This document shows, piece after piece, positions 55,701-64,000 of a DNA stretch of 64,000 nucleotides (position 1 is its first letter; every line of letters begins with the position of its first letter). The position numbers were made by a program, and so were the translations under genes. This DNA comes from Antitrichia curtipendula (taxonomy: Eukaryota > Streptophyta > Bryopsida > Hypnales > Leucodontaceae): positions 49,242,029 to 49,306,028 of the forward strand of contig OX579633.1 of the NCBI GenBank assembly GCA_951230915.1. Reading direction: 5' to 3'. The notes under the pieces are model-generated. The model searched no databases. It saw only the letters and a program-made list of their open reading frames with translations, and was not told the DNA's origin.

Positions 55701-58235
55701 CTATATAAAGGTAAGAGATAAGAGTATTTAGGGTAAAATAAATTCTTGAGAATTTTCCATGCTATCATTCATTGCAATTTATATATTAAAAGAATATTTC
55801 AATTTTTTTTTATTTTTTGAAATATTTACCAAGTTACTATGACATATTGTTGTAAAATTTATAAAAATCACATCTTTTCATATATCTGATTGGAACTTTC
55901 TCATTGATAGAGAGTACGTAATCTTGTGTTATATAAATTGATAGTAGAAATTTGTATATAATTTAAATGGACAAATTGGATTTAGAAATGATGTTTGAGT
56001 ACATGGTCATAAAGTTATTTTTAGTTAAGAACTTAAATAGTTGAAGAAGAATAGTATTATTATTGTATTCCAAAAAAATAGAATTTCAAGATTAGTGCAA
56101 CGAGATTTTCATACACCAATCACAAGTGAGTGTATCTTATATAGATATACTTTGGAGGTATATTCTTACATGTATAATAGTAATAAGAGCTTAATCTTGT
56201 CTAATATACAACATTAAGACATGTCCACCAAGGTAGTTATATGCAAGATATTATTCTTTTGACATATATGCTCTAAGCCCTAACAAAATTGAGGCATATT
56301 TGAAGTGTTTTTAAAAAAAACTGCTACTTTGTAGAGTAGTGAGAGAAAATGAGATTTTTTTTCTAGAATTTCCATGTACGCATTTATACTAGACTACCAC
56401 AGAAATGTGTGGGAAAAAAATTCAGAAACTTTGACCACAAAGATTGAAAGATTACAACATTTGAAGTCAATTTTTTTTTCTTGACCTTGTTTAATAGGGC
56501 CAATAGACTTTAACTCCTCCCAGAGTGAGCTTTTTACACTATACATGGTTAATTTTTTGACATTTTCATCCTTTACCATGTAAGTTACACTCCTACCAAA
56601 TTTCAAAAGTAGAAGAGTTTAATTTGCACATGCTTTCTAGGTTGCCTAAAAAGTTAAGAATAGCATAAATTTTGATTTGGGCATTGATTGGAAAAAAAAT
56701 ATTATACATACAAAGGGAGTACATTTGTACACCTTGTATCAAAATTTCATGAACATTCAACTATAACCTGTTGTTGACTTTTCAATGCTAGGATGGCTCT
56801 ATGCCATTGGCTAGTTGTCACCATTACCATCACAAGTTGCAACTCATAACCATTTTTCCTTTCAACTTGCTTCCCACACCCTTGGATCATGAAGATTAAA
56901 GGTTGTGATTGAAAAGTCAACAACCGGTTATGTCCAATAACCTACTCGCCGCTACCGCGGCTCGTCGGTTATCTAATACATAATTGCCCTCGTATATAAC
57001 TACCTCAGATCTTGTGCGTACATTGAATAATCACTTGGTCCTTCAAAGGCTAGGCATGCAAGCACAAACATTTTCTTGGAAAAAAAATCCATACTTGACT
57101 AACTTTTACCTTTGCAACTACTACTTGAACAAAAATATTCATCTTCAAGACAATTCAAGAGCTTAATAACAAACTTTAGTAACCTTCATTCAATTTTTTG
57201 AGGCACTTTTTTTGCAAAAATGAAGGCTAAAGTCAAAAGGAAGGTTTGACAAAGAAAGATAATTTTTCCACATGAAAGACAAATTTTATAAACTGAAGCT
57301 ATTTTATTTTGTTGGTGACACTTAACTGGATCCAAAATTTCACAAAAAAGTTCGTCTCTTGCTTTCATAATGTTGATTGCATCTCAACTTCAGATCCTTG
57401 TTGGGCATGCTCTTGGGTCACACTTCCATCTGTTATCAAAGTCGGTCAAAGAAATATAATAGAAAACTAAATGTTGGTTGAATTCTACAAATAAATGTCG
57501 TTAATTGGGAAGAAAATCCAATTCATTCTAGAGATGAAAACTACATGTTTCAAGATGTTTTTGTTCACACATAATTAGATATAATTGACTTTGACTTCAT
57601 TGTGATAGAAGATAAGTGTTCTTTTGCAATTTGGTCAATCCAATATTGAAAATTGTAGTTTATCTCCAAATTGGGTTCATAATATACCATAGGAAAAGTA
57701 TCGTGGAAAGCTTTCCAACCAAATACCATACATCCAATTTGGACAACAATTGAACTTGTGAGACTTAGAAGAAGAGTTGATAACATCAATTCCAAAAATG
57801 GGTGCACTAAAGATTACGTTGACATCAAGGGACCCCATGGCGTGCTCCTGGAATCGTTTCCTCGATGCGTTTCCTCCTTTTCTCATAAAAACAAACGACG
57901 ATTGTTTTAATTGGCAATGACGTTGGCATAGGCATTACCGAATACCGACCCTCCGGACTCCGATAATAGTCTTGGACGTACCATGGCTTCAAGCAGGGCC
58001 ATGGAAGCCTGTCCATTGAACTTATGCATGGAGATCATTGTATTGCAGACTGACTTTGTTTCATGGAGGGCCCCAACTCTTTTGAGTTGACGAGAACCCA
58101 AACATATAAACAGATAAAGTGGGCTCCAAAATCAAAATATTATTCCAGTGTGCACCAAATGGACGGAGCTCACCTCGGGAGCTTCCCCCAGATCCCCTCC
58201 GGCCACCCACTCTCCTCCATGCTGAATACTTTTGG
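52725..58235. other. Long intergenic stretch, no gene supported
   Basis: The AT-rich DNA includes a worn copy of the 242-bp MITE family at about 54066-54300 ('aattttgaattcatattttgaattgaagatcc', 'acacaaaatagggat'), family-like TTAA blocks near 56390-56470, and a GGACGTCTATAC word at 53284-53295 shared with the small hAT MITE at 33572-33583. Overlapping minus-strand frames at 57565-58101 lie in less AT-rich sequence (for example HKFNGQASMALLEAM) and may be a gene scrap; I do not recognise it. Confidence 0.4.
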
Positions 58236-58476
58236 GGCCGGGTGAACTGACCCCCTCGCTCGTCCCCTTGGGAAAACCCTGAATTTTTATATTTTCCATG
58301 CATGGATTTTTTTGCAAATTTTAAATTCATATCTTCAATTAGAGGCCCCACATTAGAAAATTTTGGGACTGTAGAAAATAAATTTTACATGGCACAAAAT
58401 AGGGGGCTATATTTTTTTATATGCACCCCTGCATGGACTTTGGTAGGATGAGCGAGGGGGCCAGTTCACCCTGGCC
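58236..58476. mobile_element. 241-bp MITE, same family as 52475-52716
   Basis: The ends GGCCGGGTGAACTGACCCCC and (reverse complement) GGCCAGGGTGAACTGGCCCC are closely similar, followed by CTCGCTCGTCC/CTCGCTCATCC. The flanks are ACTTTTGG and ACTTTTTT (six of eight). The interior shares 'ctgaatttttat', 'tgcaaattttaaattcata' and 'gcacaaaatagggggct' with the other copy. Confidence 0.75.
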
Positions 58477-58696
58477 ACTTTTTTTTGAAGGGGGGGGCAC
58501 AGTTTGTGGATTAACTTACAGTGCCGTTGATTGACAAGCATGGAAAATCCCAAAAAACACAAAAAAACAACTTGGGGTGGTAGTAGAGTCGGAAGTTATA
58601 GTTGGAGTGCATATAACTTGGTGCTCCCAACTTCAATAAAATAGCATACAGTTTTTTCAAAACAAATGTTCTCTTTGGAGTGATGAAATAGCTGCA

Positions 58697-59350
58697 TTAA
58701 CCCCTATATGCTCAAGGCCTTTTTTGAGCTTCTTGAAATTTGCTCTAAATTGAACAAAATGTCAACATTTTGATAAATTTTGTCAGTTTTATTTGAATTG
58801 TAATCATACAAATTCAAACTGCACGTGTTAGAGATCACATGAGAAGAATGCATACAATAATATCACTTATAGATTGAAAGATTATAATGTTTGATCACAA
58901 GAATGTTAAAATTGTGAAAGAGATATAAAGTCTTTTAATTCTCTTTCCCCATATCAAATCTAAAAAATTGGTCACCCAAAAATGTGAGGTTAAAGGGCAT
59001 AACATGTATAACCCCAACTGATTTATGGGATTTCAAAATCTATTCTATAATTTTTTCTAATTAATTTATAATGTGATTTTTTTCTCCAAGATCTAGTGTA
59101 TTTGAGGCTCATTTTCATGAATTCTTGACAGTAGAAATTCATGATTTGCAGTGGACACCCTTGCACAAAATCTTGAATAGAAAAATCATAATCATTCATT
59201 TTCAAAATCAGATTTTTGATGCTAAAATTAGACTTCAAATAAAAAATTTCATAAATATAAACTATTATAAATAGCAACTTGGCCAAATCTTATTTAACTT
59301 CAAGGCTTTGTTGACACTAGAATTTGGTGTCTCGGGCATTTAGGATTTAA
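58697..59350 (+). mobile_element. TTAA-family element abutting the next copy
   Basis: TTAA at 58697-58700 (TTAACCCCTATATGCTCAAGG) and at 59347-59350 (GGGCATTTAGGATTTAA). It is a close relative of 8968-9652 in inverse orientation. Its right TTAA is also the left TTAA of the next element. Confidence 0.7.
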
Positions 59351-60327
59351 CCCTTCATCACCTAAGGCCTGTATGAATTCAAAAACAACATTCTTTTTGA
59401 AGTGTTATAGATCTAAATGTCACTTAGTTATATAGATCTCAACCATACAATCTTACAATGTATGTGTTGTAGATGACGTGAATCAGATTTGGAGTCATTT
59501 GGCCAGATTATAATGTTTTAGTGTTGAAAAAGGATGCTAAAATTCTCCTAGCAACACATCTAGAGGTGAAATTAGATTTCTAAACCTATTCAAATGAAAC
59601 ATTTTAAAGCTATACAGTGATTCAAAACCAACATAAAAACACATTGGTGAAAAAATAAATATTGAATGGACTCATTGTGTCTACAAAATAACTTTCAAAT
59701 GTAAAAAAAATAGCAAGAAAAGTTGCAAAAAACACATCTAAGATTGAATCCCCTTCTACTAAAATGGTTATTTGTCATTCATAACTTATTAGATTGATAT
59801 TAAATTTTAAACACATACAATAGACTAGTATGCGCAACTTTTCAAAAAAATAAATTAGAACTAACACTATACAAAGAAGAAACAAGACGCCAAAGTTCAT
59901 TGTAATCCAAAAATGTTGGGATTTTGAACTTTGAATTGCTCCCAAACACTCAAATTGGGTTGATATAAATTTTTTACCACAATAACTAAAATTCAAGGGG
60001 AACATAATTCAATTTTTTAATATTGAAAACAAACATTGGATGAAGGAAATACAAGCCCTTGAAGTTGCAATCATCAAATGAAGTTTGGTGAACTCAAACT
60101 GAGCCTGTGAACTTTGATTGACTTCCAAGAAATCAATACATCTTGGATTGATCTGACTAAATATTTCTAGTTTGTGTAGTTTCTCTACCACAAACTAAAA
60201 AAGAGAGCACAACTTTCCCAACAAGTTTTATTGAATTCGGACATTGGATGCAAAAGTTACAGCACTTTGAATTGGACTTGAAACTATGTGAAGATACTTT
60301 TGGTCCCCTTAGGTGACGAAGGGTTAA
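59347..60327 (+). mobile_element. TTAA-family element with well-preserved inverted ends, 981 bp
   Basis: The left end TTAACCCTTCATCACCTAAG and the reverse complement of the right end, TTAACCCTTCGTCACCTAAG, differ at one of 20 positions. TTAA borders lie at 59347-59350 and 60324-60327. No transposase frame was seen; the minus-strand frames at 59775-60342 are not convincing. Confidence 0.8.
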
Positions 60328-61166
60328 GATAAGTGAGCCCATTGTGGGCCAAATGGGAGTGAACCCATTGCAGGCAAAATTATATTAGTGGAGTATATTT
60401 CATAACTTGAATGTACACCACTATTACAATTTTGTTTGCAATAATCTTGCTCCCATATATTGTTACAATCACATCGTAACAATTGGACTATACGATGGGT
60501 CTACGGAGGAAAAATTACGTAGACTGGGTATGAACCCAAAGTAGTTATGGAAGTTAGGTTAGGCCATCCATTGTCTTCCTTAAAGCTAGTGAGAAGGGCT
60601 TTATCTCTCACTCATCATATTGTTAATACAATGAACTATGCATATTCCTAACTCATCTCTCTAATTTCACTTGTATCATTAAGTAATTGCCGAGGGTTAT
60701 ATATGTATACAGATTAGAGTCCAGAACACTTGGAATGGAGCGTCGATAGAATTCCGATCCAAACCCTAAAATCTATGTCTACAATGTCTTCATTTACCTT
60801 ACATTATGGAAATCATTATCCCTGGAATGCCCGGCTAGTCACTATGGCAATTAATCATCCTTTTTGGTGATGTATAAATCATTTGCTTTAAAAAAAAACT
60901 CAAAAGCACTCATTAGAGGTCAAACTCTTATGCAAGACCTCTTCTTTCCACACAAAATTTCAAAGATGAAAATTTTCAATTTTGTCTTACACCATTGACT
61001 CTTACATTGTTATAAAATTATTTGGCGTTTTACTATTTGGAGAATTCCCATACTACTAGTTAGAATTTCATTCACTATGAACTCAAGGAAATTTGAGGCT
61101 TTGCATTCAAATGACAAAAGCTACATGTGAGGCAGTTGAGTAGCATCTTACTTGAAAAGTGCACTA
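60328..61166. other. Intergenic DNA, nothing recognised
   Basis: AT-rich. No supported gene or paired repeat. Confidence 0.5.
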
Positions 61167-61370
61167 TACTAAAAACTATATTTAGTGTCAAATACAATAA
61201 TTGATTTAAAAGTGTTATAAATTCTTATTATTGATGAATATTTCTATGTTTACAAAGATCCTCCTTTTTGTTTATATCTATGCTTTTGATAAAAATATTC
61301 ATCTACTATAAAAAAATTACAACCTTAAGTGAATGATTAGTATGGCTGACACTTAATACAATTTTTAGTG
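61167..61370. mobile_element. 204-bp TA-flanked MITE, relative of the mariner/pogo-type element
   Basis: The left end TACTAAAAACTATATTTAGT and the reverse complement of the right end, CACTAAAAATTGTATTAAGT, are similar. Both are flanked by TA (61165-61166 and 61371-61372). The left-T, right-C asymmetry of the first base is the same as in the element at 6114-24899, whose ends share ACTAAAAA..ATA.TTAGTGT. It has no coding capacity. Confidence 0.75.
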
Positions 61371-63667
61371 TAGTATTAAGGGAACATAGTCCTTCTTAGC
61401 ATAGTTGCTTGTTTTATTGTATTCTGTAAATCTAATCCTATTTACACTAGTCAAAAGCACACTTGATAAAATGTTTGCACACCTATTGTTGACTATCAAC
61501 ATACCTAATTGCATTTCTACCATTAGTAATCCAACATTTCAGCTCTTAAATGTTGGACAACTATACATAGGGAGCTCAATTAGAATGAGGGTTGATAATG
61601 GATCGAGTAATAGATATACATACTTTAATTAGTGAGAAAAGTATCAAGTTAACCAATGTACACAATTCCATCAAGTGGTGGAGAACTGCACTCACTATAT
61701 GAGGCATAATTTCTATTGGTATAATGGAAGGTTATAATACAATAAAATATGTGTTATTTGAGAGGAGATGAAAAAACTACAAATTGTTGAGTTTGAAGTA
61801 GTAGGATTTGATTTGCGAGCCTATAATATATTGGAACCGTGAATATTGCGTTTTCGAGATATCTTCCACCACAATAGAATCAAAAAATGTCTTATTTACA
61901 ATAAATCACATATTTGATGGCACTTGTTGACTTACATTGTAAATAGATGCCTTTTCAATCTATGGTAGAAAAAACTTTAGAGAAATGCTCTACTATAAAC
62001 TTTGGAGGGTTAAAGGGCTTTAAAATGATTTATGAATGATCCAACATGTTTTTTTAATATTGAAAATCATCCTTATTGTTCATGTTGTAAGGTACAACTT
62101 TGTTTACTTCTAAAGCTTTGAAGAACTTTTTTTTTTCTTTTGGAATATAGGCAAGCCCTTATGACATAGTACTTTTGAATTTTTACATGGAATTTATTAT
62201 ACATTAAAATCAATGTGTTCTACATCTAAAGCATGCTATATTTATAAACCATCAAAAGTTAATTTTTCCTAATCCAATCTCAAAGTTATAAATATACACT
62301 TTTGAAAATTATAAAAATTTGACTTCAAAGATTGCTATCTACACCAAAAGTTTGGAATCATTCTACTTCAATTGATTAATGAGATGAAAATTACAAGGAC
62401 ATTTGTTTTGGTGGCAATGTAATGGCTGTTTTTGTCAATTCAATTTATTAAAAACTTGAAGAAAAACAAAGACATGAAAAATGTCTTAACCTTTTAATTT
62501 TTCATACTCATTTTGGTTCTACAATACACTACTTGTTTCTGTACACATTTTAGTTGTTATAACAAAATAAACGATTTCACTCAAAATGAACGGTAGATCA
62601 ATCTCAAAATTTGATGTACAAACACTAAAAGAGAGCTTGTCCTAAATAACTATCTACTTTGGTTGAAACTGAAAAAACAAATATAGAATTATCATAGCAA
62701 TGGCACAAAGTTATCCTTTAGACCCTTAAGGACCAAAAGGACACAATATATCATTTAAAATTTTTAATGGCAAATTTTTGGGAGGGTGAAACAAATACTA
62801 ATATTTTGTAAGATACTAAGATGCATATATAAGTTTTTAAATTTTTGGTAGGATCAATTTGGTCAGTTTGAGCTTTCTACTCATTTTGTTGAAAATGTGT
62901 ACAAATTTGGAGAGTTTTTAATTTTTCAATTTTTTCAATTAAAAAAATATTTTGTTTTATTCAAATTTCAATATAATTTTTTGGGGTGGATAAAAAAGCA
63001 TTGTTCATCTTCTTATAATTTTTCTTCTTCCAAATTTGCATTTTTTGGCTATTAAAGTTGACCATCCAAATTTGTTATAATCTCAAAATTCAACATTCAA
63101 TATTGTCCACAATTAATTTCATACATACTAGATAAAATACTCTTTATTTTTTTATGGTTAAAATGGAAGATTTTGAGCACATCCATTAGCAAAAAATAGC
63201 ACAGTGGAACATTTCATTGAAAACCTCCATTGTCGAGGGTGTAAAGGACAATTCATGTTCTTGTTGGGTTGAACTTCATTAGTTTTATATATTTAAAATA
63301 TATATTCAAATTACATTTTAGAAATAAAATAATATGTATATATATATATATTTTTTTTATCTTCAATTTTTCATAACTAAAAACAAAACAATTAATTTTT
63401 ATATGATTTTTAAATTTTATTTATTTATAAAAATAGTATAATTATAAAAATGCTTGTAATAGAATGATATTTTTTAATTTATAGATACAATAGAAATAAA
63501 TATTACAGTATAATTAATATAATTCTTGAACTTTCACCAAAAAAATTGACACCAAAGTCCCAAAGTGGTGTATTTTTACTTTTCAAGATGATACCTTCAA
63601 AAATCTATTATAGAATAAAAAGTAGATTATTCAAGCTACACTTTCTAGAATAAACTCATAATTTGTT
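61371..63667. other. Intergenic DNA, no gene supported
   Basis: AT-rich sequence. A possible worn TTAA-family start lies near 62713-62735 (CCTTTAGACCCTTAAGGACC) but no partner end was found. (TA)n repeats occur near 63330. Confidence 0.45.
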
Positions 63668-64000
63668 TAAACCCTAAAGCCCCAAGGTCTTTTCTCCATC
63701 AAAACACACTCAAAACTGCCACTTCTATTGCAAAGAGCAAAAAACTATAAAAATTGTTTTTTTTTTGCATATCTATGCATAGGATCATATACTAGACTAG
63801 TATGAGAATGTATGCAAGAAATTTCAGAAACTTTGACCAAATAGATTGCAAGATATTTGCATTCAAAGTGCAGAAAACAAGTTTATTTGCACCTTGCTTG
63901 ACTAGATTTTTGGGCTTTGAACCTATTTAACTTAAATTTTTTGTATTTCTGATTTTGATTTTCTAAGTCTATATGTTTAATACTTCAGTTGAGAATCTAG
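63668..64000 (-). mobile_element. TTAA-family element running off the window
   Basis: TTAAACCCTAAAGCCCCAAGG at 63668 is followed by the usual minus-orientation blocks ('ttttctccatcaaaacacactcaaaac', 'agactagtatgagaatgta', 'gattgcaagatatttgcattcaaagtg'). The other end lies beyond the window. Confidence 0.7.

Noticed and set aside
1..64000. tRNA or rRNA genes
   Set aside because: No cloverleaf-like A/B-box arrangement or rRNA core sequence was recognised on either strand by eye. A tRNAscan run would settle this.

Overview
The window looks like nuclear DNA of a land plant or close streptophyte relative. It holds an intact class IV HD-Zip gene (homeodomain, zipper-loop-zipper, START, HD-SAD), a plant-type TTTAGGG tract, and very AT-rich intergenic DNA packed with transposon debris. 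The HD-Zip gene has no introns, which is unlike most flowering-plant members, so a bryophyte, lycophyte or fern is possible. The sequence alone does not settle this.

Layout. 1-6113: AT-rich repeats. 6114-24899: a nested transposon. The outer element is a TA-flanked Tc1/mariner-pogo-type DNA transposon with 24-bp inverted ends and a ruined DDE_1-like transposase. It is split by a 16,415-bp giant hAT transposon (8338-24752) with ends CAGGGTTGTC and a perfect 8-bp target duplication, ATGTAAAC. The flanks of the outer element look like two halves of one older dispersed repeat, another copy of which lies at 446-1035. 24900-41000: intergenic DNA with many TTAA-bounded elements, a long foldback element at 30720-31484 and a small hAT relative at 33557-33698. 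41580-46800: a GC-richer island with the HD-Zip gene on the minus strand. 46800-64000: intergenic DNA with more MITE families.

The giant hAT carries four GC-rich arrays built on a GGACGG/CCGTCC word (12-bp units at the left end, about 20-bp or 40-bp units elsewhere). It holds three protein genes: a RING-H2/coiled-coil protein (minus), a protein-kinase-domain gene (plus, three in-frame stops) and a BED-finger hAT transposase (minus, broken by a stop and two frame changes). The transposase would cut at the ends. Whether the RING and kinase genes are passengers or part of the mobility machinery cannot be told here. This copy looks dead by itself but could be moved by a relative.

Younger small elements sit inside the giant hAT: TTAA elements at 8968-9652, 10240-10877 and 20440-20732, and an 8-bp-TSD MITE at 17449-17653, just upstream of the kinase TATA box. 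The TTAA family recurs at least a dozen times and is the main recognisable component of the intergenic DNA; its ends suggest piggyBac or Sola-type mobilisation.
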